A stretch of 64,000 nucleotides of DNA from Thermoanaerobacterales bacterium (GTDB taxonomy: Bacteria > Bacillota > Desulfotomaculia > Desulfotomaculales > JASEER01), in the NCBI GenBank assembly GCA_030019475.1, contig JASEER010000007.1:2358-66357 (forward strand), read 5' to 3'. Each line of letters starts with the position of its first letter. The stretch's first letter is position 1. Shown in pieces: positions 1-7,722 of this stretch. The notes beneath the pieces are model-generated. The model was not told the DNA's origin and searched no databases. It saw nothing but the letters and a program-made list of their open reading frames with translations. The position numbers and the translations under genes were made by a program.

Positions 1-140
1 AGGTCCCGCGCCGGCTCCCAGACCTGGAGCCCGGTGCCTGTTAAAGGCTCCCGTCCGCCCCAATGCCGGTATCCGAATACGGCCAGGCCGATAACGGCCG
101 GAATGAGGAGCAACAGTACATAAGCAAAGCGGCGAGGCAT
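1..140 (-). CDS. N-terminus of an unidentified membrane-anchored or secreted protein (cut by window edge)
   Basis: An ATG on the minus strand (complement of 138-140) opens a frame that runs without a stop to the window edge, about 46 codons. The first residues are MPRRFAYVLLLLIPAVIGL, a short basic stretch followed by a hydrophobic segment, which reads as a signal peptide or an N-terminal membrane anchor. A GGGGG-type ribosome site lies about 7 nt upstream. The gene diverges from valS. The product cannot be identified from this fragment, and the membrane-anchor reading is inference from hydrophobicity alone. Confidence 0.5.
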   Translation of the reverse strand, partial: MPRRFAYVLLLLIPAVIGLAVFGYRHWGGREPLTGTGLQVWEPARD

Positions 141-243
141 ACTTCAACCCCCGCTCGAAAAAAATCTGCTTCATAGATACGAGCCCCGGCGGGGAATTAT
201 GCTGGTGAGAACGGTTCCTGCAACGGCGGGCCCGGCGGTTTGA

Positions 244-273
244 TTGACAGAGGAAGAGGCCTTCTATTAAGAT
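244..273 (+). promoter_or_regulatory. Sigma-A-type promoter for valS
   Basis: A perfect TTGACA (244-249) is followed after 18 nt by TAAGAT (268-273), about 30 nt before the valS start. No T-box leader (AGGGTGG..ACCGCG antiterminator motif) is visible, although aminoacyl-tRNA synthetase genes of Firmicutes often carry one; the leader here is too short. Confidence 0.5.
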
Positions 274-303
274 GATTTCTAACGAAACAGGGGAGGGTAA
301 AAA

Positions 304-2955
304 TTGGGTGCAACGGGCATGCCGCCGGTTTATAACCCCGGAGATGTGGAGGAGAAGTGGTACGCGCGATGGGAGAAGGGTGGATATTTCCACGCCGAGG
401 TAGACCCCGGCCGTACCCCCTTCAGCATCGTCATGCCTCCTCCCAACGTGACGGGGCAGCTTCATATGGGGCATGCGATGGACAACACCCTCCAGGATGT
501 CCTGATCCGCTGGCGGCGGATGCAGGGTTACAACACCCTCTGGGTGCCGGGCACCGACCACGCCGGCATTGCCACCCAGGCCAAGGTCGAAGGCCGGTTG
601 GCGGCCGAGGGCCGCTCCAAGTACGACCTGGGGCGGGAGGCGTTCCTTGAGCGGGTCTGGGCTTGGAAGGAGCAGTACGGGAATCGTATCACCACCCAAC
701 TCCGGCGGCTGGGGGCCTCATGTGACTGGGAGCGCGAGCGCTTCACGATGGACGAGGGCTGTTCGCAGGCTGTGCGCGAGGTCTTCATCCGCCTCTACGA
801 AGAGGGCCTGATCTATCAGGATTACTACATTATCAACTGGTGCCCGCGCTGCGCGACCACCATCTCCGATATCGAGGTCGAACACCTGGATGTGCCGGCG
901 CACCTCTACTTCATACGCTACCCGACCCCGGACGGCAAGGACTTCATCACCGTGGCCACGACGCGCCCCGAGACTATGCTCGGGGACACCGCCGTGGCCG
1001 TGCACCCGAAGGACAAGCGTTTCCGGCACCTGTTGGGCAAGCAGGTCGTCCTGCCCCTCCTTAACCGGCTGCTCCCGGTAATCGCCGACGACTACGTGGA
1101 CCCGGAGTTCGGTACCGGGGCGGTGAAGATTACCCCGGCGCACGACCCGAACGACTTCGAGATCGGGCGGCGCCACAAGCTGCCCGAGATCCAGGTCATC
1201 GGCCTGGAAGGACGGATGACGGAAGCGGCGGGGCCTTACGAGGGAATGGACCGCCTGGAGTGCCGTAAGAGGGTCCTGGCCGACCTGGAAGGGCGGGGTC
1301 TCCTCGTCAAGGTCGAGGACCTCGAGCATGCGGTCGGCCACTGCTACCGCTGCCGGTCGGTCATCGAGCCCATGCTCTCCAAGCAGTGGTTCGTGCGGAT
1401 GAAGCCCCTGGCCGAGCCGGCCATCCAGGTGGTGAAGGAAGGACGCCTGCGCTTTGTCCCCGAGCGCTTCACAAAGATATACCTGAATTGGCTGGAGAAC
1501 ATCCGCGACTGGTGCATCTCCCGCCAGCTCTGGTGGGGTCATCGCATCCCCGTCTGGTACTGCAAGGACTGCGGCGAGGTCATCGCCGCCAAGGAGGACC
1601 CCTCCGCCTGCACCCGGTGCGGCGGCGGCAACCTGGAGCAGGACCCCGATGTCCTGGACACCTGGTTCTCCTCGGCCCTCTGGCCTTTTTCAACCCTGGG
1701 CTGGCCCGGGGAGACCGCCGAGTTGAAGCATTTCTATCCGACCTCGGTCCTCGTTACCGGCCGGGACATCATCTTCTTCTGGGTCGCGCGCATGATCTTT
1801 ATGGGCCTCAAGTTTATGGAGGATGTTCCCTTCCGGGAGGTCTTCATCCACGGCCTGATCCTCGACGCCCTGGGGCGGAAGATGTCCAAGTCTCTGGGCA
1901 ACGGCGTGGATCCGATCGAGGTCATCGAGAAGTACGGCGCCGACTCCCTGCGCTTCATGCTGGTGACCGGGAACACTCCGGGCAACGACCTGCGCTTCCA
2001 CTTCGAGAAGCTGGAGGGAGCGCGGAACTTCGCCAACAAGCTCTGGAACGCCGCCCGCTTCGTCATCATGAACCTGGACGGCGGGAGCACGCACCCCCAG
2101 GCCCCCGCCCCTGACAGCCTGGAGCCGGCCGACCGCTGGATTATGAGCCGGTTCGCCCGGACGGCACAGGCGGTCACGGACGACCTGGATGCCTACGAGC
2201 TGGGCGAGGCGGCCCGGGAGCTTTACGATTTTACCTGGGACGAGTTTTGCGACTGGTACATCGAGCTGGCGAAGCCGCGCCTCTACCGCGGCACGCCCGC
2301 GGAACAGGCGACGGCGCGGTGGGTGCTGTCGACCGTCCTGCGCGGGACGCTGGAACTCCTGCACCCCTTCTTGCCCTTCATCACGGAAGAGATCTGGCAG
2401 CACCTGCCTCATAAAGGCGAGACCATCATGCGCTCCCCCTGGCCGGCGCCGCCCCGGGAATGGGTTGACCCGGAAAGCGAGGAGCGGGCGGGGCTGATGA
2501 TCGAAGCCGTGCGGGCGGTCCGCAGCCTGCGCGCCGAGATGAACGTGCCGCCGGGGAAGAAGGCGGAGATCATCCTCGTCGCCCCGGATGGGCCGATCCT
2601 CGAAGCCCTTGCCGCCCAGGCCCGGTATATCGGTGAACTGGCCGGCGGCGAGGCGCGCGTGACGGCCCGCCTGGAGCAAAAACCCGCCCAGGCGGCCCAG
2701 GCCGTAGCGCGGGGCGTGGAGATTTACCTGCCCCTGGCGGGGCTGATTGACATCCCCCAGGAAATCGCCCGCCTGCGCAAGGAACTGGCGACGGCCGAAA
2801 AGGAACTGGCCCGGGTGGAGGCTAAGCTGGGTAACCAAGGCTTTCTGTCCAAGGCCCCGGCGGACGTGGTGGAGAAAGAACGCGGCAAGCGGGCCGAGTG
2901 GGCGGCGAAGAAGGAGGCCGTCGCAGCCCGCCTGGCAATGCTCGAAGGGGCGTAG
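304..2955 (+). CDS. valS: Valyl-tRNA synthetase
   Basis: Charges tRNA-Val with valine in the cytoplasm. The protein has 883 aa, the usual length for bacterial ValRS. The class I signature HIGH appears as HMGH at residues 54-57 within a PPPNVTG context, and KMSKS is intact at 526-530. Editing-domain sequence lies between, including TTRPETMLGDTAVAVHP, the typical CP1 site that clears mischarged threonine. The last ~70 residues form a charged heptad-rich arm (LRKELATAEKELARVEAKL), the tRNA-binding coiled coil of ValRS. The start is TTG, chosen because GGGAGGG lies 6 nt upstream. It is followed by folC, as in Bacillus. Confidence 0.97.
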   Translation: MGATGMPPVYNPGDVEEKWYARWEKGGYFHAEVDPGRTPFSIVMPPPNVTGQLHMGHAMDNTLQDVLIRWRRMQGYNTLWVPGTDHAGIATQAKVEGRLAAEGRSKYDLGREAFLERVWAWKEQYGNRITTQLRRLGASCDWERERFTMDEGCSQAVREVFIRLYEEGLIYQDYYIINWCPRCATTISDIEVEHLDVPAHLYFIRYPTPDGKDFITVATTRPETMLGDTAVAVHPKDKRFRHLLGKQVVLPLLNRLLPVIADDYVDPEFGTGAVKITPAHDPNDFEIGRRHKLPEIQVIGLEGRMTEAAGPYEGMDRLECRKRVLADLEGRGLLVKVEDLEHAVGHCYRCRSVIEPMLSKQWFVRMKPLAEPAIQVVKEGRLRFVPERFTKIYLNWLENIRDWCISRQLWWGHRIPVWYCKDCGEVIAAKEDPSACTRCGGGNLEQDPDVLDTWFSSALWPFSTLGWPGETAELKHFYPTSVLVTGRDIIFFWVARMIFMGLKFMEDVPFREVFIHGLILDALGRKMSKSLGNGVDPIEVIEKYGADSLRFMLVTGNTPGNDLRFHFEKLEGARNFANKLWNAARFVIMNLDGGSTHPQAPAPDSLEPADRWIMSRFARTAQAVTDDLDAYELGEAARELYDFTWDEFCDWYIELAKPRLYRGTPAEQATARWVLSTVLRGTLELLHPFLPFITEEIWQHLPHKGETIMRSPWPAPPREWVDPESEERAGLMIEAVRAVRSLRAEMNVPPGKKAEIILVAPDGPILEALAAQARYIGELAGGEARVTARLEQKPAQAAQAVARGVEIYLPLAGLIDIPQEIARLRKELATAEKELARVEAKLGNQGFLSKAPADVVEKERGKRAEWAAKKEAVAARLAMLEGA

Positions 2956-3002
2956 ATCGACCTTTGTGCGATAAGCGGCAAGACATTCGGAGAAAACCTG
3001 AA

Positions 3003-3026
3003 GGGGCGGACCTCGGTGTCCGCCCG
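3003..3026 (+). repeat. 24-nt hairpin repeat, copy A
   Basis: Imperfect palindrome whose arms GGGCGGAC (3004-3011) and GTCCGCCC (3018-3025) flank a 6-nt loop. It matches copies at 3777-3800 and 9476-9499, all on the plus strand. Homology with the 9476 copy extends about 20 nt to the left (TTCGG.GAGAAAAC). This copy lies between valS and folC, in an open frame continuous with folC, and would read GADLGVRP. Confidence 0.7.
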
Positions 3027-3089
3027 TATCTTTCCGAAGCACGCGCCACGGCGCAGCCGCGTCCCTGCGCGGAAAGAGGCCTTGACGCC

Positions 3090-4388
3090 ATGATTGCACA
3101 GGTCCAGGCTCTCACCGGGACCCACTTCGCCCTCGGGCTGGGGCGTGTGCGACGCCTGCTGGCGCGCCTCGGAGATCCCCACCAAGGAAGGCGTTTTGTC
3201 CACGTCGGCGGCACGAATGGCAAGGGCTCGGTGACGGCCATGCTGGAGAACATCCTGCGGACGGCCGGCTACCGGGTCGGAGCCTTCATTTCCCCGCACC
3301 TGCAGTCCTACACCGAACGATACCGGATCGACGGCCGGCCTGTGGCGCCGGAGGAACTGGCCGCCCTGCTGGAAGGGCTGTTGCCGCACCTGGAGGCCCT
3401 GGCAGCGGAATGCGCCGCGCCCACCGAGTTCGAGGCGCACACCGCGGCGGCGCTGAGCCTTTTCGCGGCGTACGCCCTGGACCTGGCCATCCTGGAGGTG
3501 GGGCTCGGCGGGCGGCTTGACGCCACCAATGTCATCCTGCCGGAGGTCACCGTCATCACCAACGTCAGCATCGACCACGTTGCCTACCTGGGCCGGACGG
3601 TGCGGGAGATCGCCGCCGAGAAGGCCGGGATCATCAAGGACGGGGTACCCCTGGTGACCGCCGCCGCCGGAGAGGCACTGGAGGTCGTGGCCGCCGCCTG
3701 CGAGGCGCGCCGTGCCCCCCTGATCCTCGTGGGACGGGACGTGACGTGGGAAGCAGGGGGTGCCGTCCAAACCGAAGGGGCGGGCCTCCGTGTCCGCCCG
3801 GGCCAGACCGTTACGCTTTACGGGCGCCTGCAGACGTACCGGGACCTGTACATCCCCCTCCGGGGCCCTCACCAGCAGGCCAATGCCGCCTGCGCCGTGG
3901 CCGCAGCCGAGGTGCTGGCCGAACGCGGCTGGGACCGGATCACCCCCGATGCCGTGCGCACCGGCCTGGCCGAGACCCGCTGGCCCGGCCGCTTCGAGGT
4001 CTTCCCCGGTCGCCCGGCCGTCATCCTGGACGGAGCCCACAATGCCGCCGGTGCGGCCGCCTTGGCCGAGACCTTGCGGCTCCATAACCCGGTCGGTTGC
4101 TTCGTCTTCGTGCTGGGCATTCTGGATGACAAGGAAAGGGCGACGATGGTCCGCCTCCTGGCCCCCCTGGCCGTCGCCGTGGTCGTCACCCGTCCGCCGG
4201 GGCCGCGGGCCGAGGGCTGGCGTGAACTGGCATCCATCCTCAGGCAAACCGGCGTCGTCCGGGTGGAGGTCGAGGAAGAGCCCCGCACCGCCCTGGATCG
4301 GGCCCGGGGACTGGCCGGGCCGGACGGCACGGTGGTCGTCGCCGGGTCGCTCTATCTGGTAGGCGCCCTGCGCTCCCGGTTGAGGTGA
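3090..4388 (+). CDS. folC: Folylpolyglutamate/dihydrofolate synthase
   Basis: ATP-dependent ligase that makes dihydrofolate from dihydropteroate and adds glutamates to folates. It has 432 aa from ATG 3090 (GGAAAGAGG about 10 nt upstream). The frame is open further upstream, but that part is translated intergenic repeat. The Mur-ligase-type P-loop GGTNGKGSV lies at residues 40-48, and GLGGRLDATN and DGAHN-type motifs follow. Residues encoded by 3777-3800 (GAGLRVRP) come from a repeat inserted in frame, probably in a surface loop. The stop overlaps the ribosome site of the next gene. Confidence 0.93.
   Translation: MIAQVQALTGTHFALGLGRVRRLLARLGDPHQGRRFVHVGGTNGKGSVTAMLENILRTAGYRVGAFISPHLQSYTERYRIDGRPVAPEELAALLEGLLPHLEALAAECAAPTEFEAHTAAALSLFAAYALDLAILEVGLGGRLDATNVILPEVTVITNVSIDHVAYLGRTVREIAAEKAGIIKDGVPLVTAAAGEALEVVAAACEARRAPLILVGRDVTWEAGGAVQTEGAGLRVRPGQTVTLYGRLQTYRDLYIPLRGPHQQANAACAVAAAEVLAERGWDRITPDAVRTGLAETRWPGRFEVFPGRPAVILDGAHNAAGAAALAETLRLHNPVGCFVFVLGILDDKERATMVRLLAPLAVAVVVTRPPGPRAEGWRELASILRQTGVVRVEVEEEPRTALDRARGLAGPDGTVVVAGSLYLVGALRSRLR
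3777..3800 (+). repeat. 24-nt hairpin repeat, copy B, inside folC
   Basis: Same element as at 3003 and 9476, with one C-to-G and small loop changes. It is in frame with folC and is translated as GAGLRVRP. The length is a multiple of three, so the reading frame is preserved. Confidence 0.7.
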
Positions 4389-4394
4389 ACGGTT

Positions 4395-5282
4395 ATGCAT
4401 CTGACTCCGGATGAACTGGCGGCAAGGGCGGAAGAGGCCGGGTCCCTTCTCTCCGAATGCTGCCTTTGCGGACACGAATGCCGCATTGACCGCCTCGGCG
4501 GAGAAAAGGGGGTCTGCGGTGCCGGGGATCTGGCGGTCATCAGCGGCTACGGCCCACACTTCGGCGAAGAAAGCGTACTCGTGGGCACCGGGGGCTCCGG
4601 GACGATATTCTTCAGCCGCTGCAACCTGCGCTGCGTCTTCTGCCAGAACTGGGAGATCAGCGCCCTGGGCGAGGGCGACCCGGTCACCCCCGAAGAGCTG
4701 GCGGAAATCATGCTTGACCTGCAGCGCCAGGGCTGCCATAACATTAACCTCGTTTCCCCGACACACTACGTCCCGCAGATTCTCGAAGCCCTCTCTCTGG
4801 CCGCCGGTAAGGGGTTGGACCTGCCCATCGTCTACAACACCGGAGGCTACGACCATCTGGATACCCTGAAGGTCCTGGACGGCGTGATAGCCATCTATAT
4901 GCCCGATATCAAGTTCGGCGACGATGAGACGGCCCGGCGTTACACAGGGGTAAAGGATTACTTTACCGTGGCCAAAAAGGCCGTGAAAGAGATGCACCGG
5001 CAGGTCGGCGACCTGGTCGTCGACGAGCACGGTATCGCCGTAAGGGGCCTCCTCGTGCGGCACCTGGTGCTGCCGAACGGGCTGGCCGGCACGGAAACGG
5101 TAATGGAGTTCCTGGCGAACGAAGTCTCCCCGCGGACCTACATCAACATCATGGACCAGTATTATCCCGCCTATTTCGCCCACCGCTATCCCGAACTCTC
5201 CCGCCGCGTCACCGGGGCCGAGTACCTGGAAGCCCTGCGGGCGACCAGAAAGGCAAGTCCTCATTTCCGCCTGGCGGATTAG
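4395..5282 (+). CDS. PflA-like radical SAM protein (PflX/COG1313 type)
   Basis: 295 aa. The radical SAM cluster motif CxxxCxxC is SRCNLRCVFC with Cys76, Cys80 and Cys83. An N-terminal cysteine cluster (Cys22, 23, 25, 29, 41) could bind a second metal centre. The sequence resembles the uncharacterised group of pyruvate-formate-lyase-activating-enzyme homologues (PflX), but no glycyl radical enzyme is adjacent, so the substrate is unknown. ATG 4395 has GAGGTGA 5-6 nt upstream, overlapping the folC stop, so the two genes are probably cotranscribed. Confidence 0.85.
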   Translation: MHLTPDELAARAEEAGSLLSECCLCGHECRIDRLGGEKGVCGAGDLAVISGYGPHFGEESVLVGTGGSGTIFFSRCNLRCVFCQNWEISALGEGDPVTPEELAEIMLDLQRQGCHNINLVSPTHYVPQILEALSLAAGKGLDLPIVYNTGGYDHLDTLKVLDGVIAIYMPDIKFGDDETARRYTGVKDYFTVAKKAVKEMHRQVGDLVVDEHGIAVRGLLVRHLVLPNGLAGTETVMEFLANEVSPRTYINIMDQYYPAYFAHRYPELSRRVTGAEYLEALRATRKASPHFRLAD

Positions 5283-5288
5283 CGGAAG

Positions 5289-5318
5289 GCAAGAAGAAGA
5301 CATCTTTCCTTCATAATT
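5289..5318 (+). promoter_or_regulatory. Candidate sigma-G promoter of the first germination operon
   Basis: GCAAG (5289-5293, four of five to GMATR) is separated by exactly 18 nt from CATAATT (5312-5318, six of seven to CATNHTA). Germination receptor operons are forespore (sigma-G) genes in Bacillus, and a similar arrangement precedes the second operon at 11143. Confidence 0.38.
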
Positions 5319-5381
5319 CTACCTCTCATGTTGAAAAACTAGGGATGACCCCGTAACGGCATGACTGTGAGGGGGTGTCGA

Positions 5382-6488
5382 GTGCTCGAGGACGGACGCA
5401 TTTCAGCGTGGCAGGCGACCGGTCTCCTGATCAGCACCGTTCTGGCCACGGCGGTCCTCTTTGTCCCGGCGGTCACGGCCGCCGCGGCCGGGCGCGACGC
5501 CTGGCTCGCCCTTCTCCCCGCCGCCCTGCTGGGCGGCGGGATCGGGTGGCTGGCGGCCCGCCTTGCCCTGCGTTTCCCCGGGGAGACGGTGATCCGGTTC
5601 GCCCCGCGGCTCCTGGGGCGTATTCCGGGGAAGGTCGTCGGTTTCCTTTTCGTCTTCTACTTCTTCTGGGCGGGCTATGTCATCCTGGCCGAGTTCCACG
5701 TCCTGCTGGGCGCGGCCTACCTCCCGCGCACACCCGCCGTCGTGCACATGGGCGTGCTGGTGCTCCTGGCCGCCTTCATGGTCTCCCGCGGCCTGGAGAT
5801 CTACGCCCGGGTGAACGACCTCATCCTGCCCGTCCTCCTCCTGGCCGCCCTGCTCGTCTTCCTGTTCACCGCCAAGGATATCCAGGTGACCTATTTTCAA
5901 CCCCTCCTGGAAAACGGCCCGCTCCCCGTCCTGCGGGCGGCGCTCACCCCGGGCGGCTGGCTGGCGGAGACGGCGGTGATCCTGATGCTGCTGCCGTACA
6001 TCACCTGCACCGAACAGCGCCGCGCCGCGCGGGCGGTCCTCCTCGCGGCGGCCGTCCTGACGGTAGTTTTGGTGCTGGTACTCGTGGCCACCCTGGGTAA
6101 CTTCGGAGCCGGCCCGACCGCAGACGTGCTCTTCCCGACCTTCATGCTCATCCGGCAGGTGCATTTCGAGACCCTGCCGGTCTTCGAGCGCCAGGACCCG
6201 GTCTTCATGCTCATCTGGATTGCGGGGATGCTGGTCAAGGTCGGGGCCTTCTTCTACGCCGGCCTGCTGGCGCTTGGGCAATGGCTCGGCCTTGCCGATT
6301 ACCGTCCCCTGGTCCTTCCCCTGGGCGTCCTGCTGGTCGCCCTGGCCGTGCAGGGCTTCCCGAACGTGGTCTACCTGGTGCGTTACGTTACCGAGACGGT
6401 GCCTGTCTTCCTTCTGCTGGTCAACGGCGGCCTGACGGCGGTGCTTTGGCTGGCCGCGGCGCTGCGGCGTGGCAAACGACCGTCATAA
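5382..6488 (+). CDS. Spore germination permease, GerAB family (copy 1)
   Basis: Membrane subunit of a germinant receptor, an APC-superfamily transporter-like protein of the forespore inner membrane. The 368 aa form about ten hydrophobic segments. The opening LEDGRISAWQATGLLIS matches the two paralogues (EEGRISAFQAMNYEIS). GTG 5382 was chosen over the in-frame ATG at 5361 because it aligns with the paralogues' starts and follows AGGGGG by about 6 nt. This is the most divergent of the three GerAB copies (EQRRAARAV where the others have GRVDRPRMVKF or SSAEQPRMVRF). No GerAA or GerAC is paired with it directly. Confidence 0.9.
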   Translation: MLEDGRISAWQATGLLISTVLATAVLFVPAVTAAAAGRDAWLALLPAALLGGGIGWLAARLALRFPGETVIRFAPRLLGRIPGKVVGFLFVFYFFWAGYVILAEFHVLLGAAYLPRTPAVVHMGVLVLLAAFMVSRGLEIYARVNDLILPVLLLAALLVFLFTAKDIQVTYFQPLLENGPLPVLRAALTPGGWLAETAVILMLLPYITCTEQRRAARAVLLAAAVLTVVLVLVLVATLGNFGAGPTADVLFPTFMLIRQVHFETLPVFERQDPVFMLIWIAGMLVKVGAFFYAGLLALGQWLGLADYRPLVLPLGVLLVALAVQGFPNVVYLVRYVTETVPVFLLLVNGGLTAVLWLAAALRRGKRPS

Positions 6489-6593
6489 ACGCGAGCGGCG
6501 CGTTGAAGAATATGCAAAGACAGGGTGATGGTGGGACGGCGGGAGAGCCGTACCACGGGAGAGGCGGACTACGGAGAGGCAGGAGGAACGCTC

Positions 6594-7721
6594 TTGGCAA
6601 GGGAAGAGGGACAGATCTCGGCCTTCCAGGCCATGAACTACGAGATCAGCATCGTACTGGCCACGGCCATCCTCTTCGTGCCGGCGATCACGGCGCAGTT
6701 TGCCCGGCAGGACGCCTGGCTTTCCCTTCTCCTGGCCGCGGCCTTCGGCGCGCTGGTGACCTACCTGGCGGTACGGCTCGCCCTGTGCTTTCCCGGAGAG
6801 ACGGTGGTCCAGTACGCGCCGCGGGTGCTCGGGCGTGTTATTGGCAAGACGGTCGCTTTCATTTACGTTTTCTACTACTTCTTTGTGGCCTATTTCGTGC
6901 AGCGGGAGTTCGCCGAGCTGATGAACGCCGCCTACCTGCCCCGTACCCCGATGGTCGTGGTCATCGGTGTGCTGACCCTGCTGGCCGTCTATGCCCTTTT
7001 CCAGGGCCTGGAGGTCCTCTGCCGGGTGAATACCGTTGTCCTGTGGAGCGTGCTGGCGGCGATCCTGCTGATCGTCACCATGGCCGCCAAGGAACTCCGG
7101 CTGGATCCCTTCCAGCCGGTGTTTGAAAACGGTCCCGGGCCGGTGATCCTCGGCGCGGTCGCCCCCGGTTCCTGGTTCGGGGAGACGGCGGTGATCCTGA
7201 TGCTGATGCCCTTCATCGGCCGGGTCGACCGGCCCCGGATGGTGAAGTTCAACTTGCTCGCGGTGCTGATCCTGTTCGTTGTCCTAGAGCTGATCGTCGT
7301 CGCCGCCGTGGGAAGCCTCGGCCCCGCCCAGACGGCGGTCAAGCTCTTCCCGACCCTCTCCCTCGTGCGGCACATCGACATCCCGTCCCTGCCGATCTTC
7401 TCGCGCCAGGACGCCGTCTTCACCATCTTCTGGGTAGGGGGGATGCTCTTCAAGCTGGCCACCTTCTTCTATGCCGGCGCGCTGGGGCTGGCCCAATGGC
7501 TGGGCCTTAAGGACTATCGCCCCCTGCTTCTCCCCCTGGCCGTCATCCTGACCGTCCTCGCCATCCAGTCCTGGGCCGACGTCACGGAACTGAGGTCCTT
7601 CTCGGCCGAGGTCTTTCCCTTCGCTATCACCTTCGTGCAGTTCATCCTCACCGGACTGCTGCTGCTGGCGGCCGTGGCCCGGCGCGCGGCGGGGGAGCCC
7701 GGGAAAGGAGAAGAGACGTAG
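6594..7721 (+). CDS. Spore germination permease, GerAB family (copy 2)
   Basis: 375 aa and about ten membrane segments. It is closely related to the copy at 11208 and less so to the one at 5382. TTG 6594 is preferred to upstream starts because AGGAGG lies 7 nt before it and because the protein then starts with (L)AREEGQISAFQAMNYEIS, matching the paralogues. It is followed almost without gap by its GerAA partner, so it likely forms the B subunit of that receptor. Confidence 0.92.
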   Translation: MAREEGQISAFQAMNYEISIVLATAILFVPAITAQFARQDAWLSLLLAAAFGALVTYLAVRLALCFPGETVVQYAPRVLGRVIGKTVAFIYVFYYFFVAYFVQREFAELMNAAYLPRTPMVVVIGVLTLLAVYALFQGLEVLCRVNTVVLWSVLAAILLIVTMAAKELRLDPFQPVFENGPGPVILGAVAPGSWFGETAVILMLMPFIGRVDRPRMVKFNLLAVLILFVVLELIVVAAVGSLGPAQTAVKLFPTLSLVRHIDIPSLPIFSRQDAVFTIFWVGGMLFKLATFFYAGALGLAQWLGLKDYRPLLLPLAVILTVLAIQSWADVTELRSFSAEVFPFAITFVQFILTGLLLLAAVARRAAGEPGKGEET

Positions 7722-7722
7722 T

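Noticed and set aside
141-303. T-box riboswitch upstream of valS
   Set aside because: The gap is short and has neither the AGGGTGG antiterminator motif nor a terminator; an ordinary promoter explains it.
2898-3089. N-terminal extension of FolC
   Set aside because: The frame is open but consists of valS tail overlap, the hairpin repeat and unconserved residues; the family N-terminus starts at 3090.
1690-5303. Long antisense open frames opposite valS, folC and most other genes
   Set aside because: They are shadows caused by high GC at third positions; they have Arg/Pro/Gly/His-rich composition, no ribosome sites and no family features.
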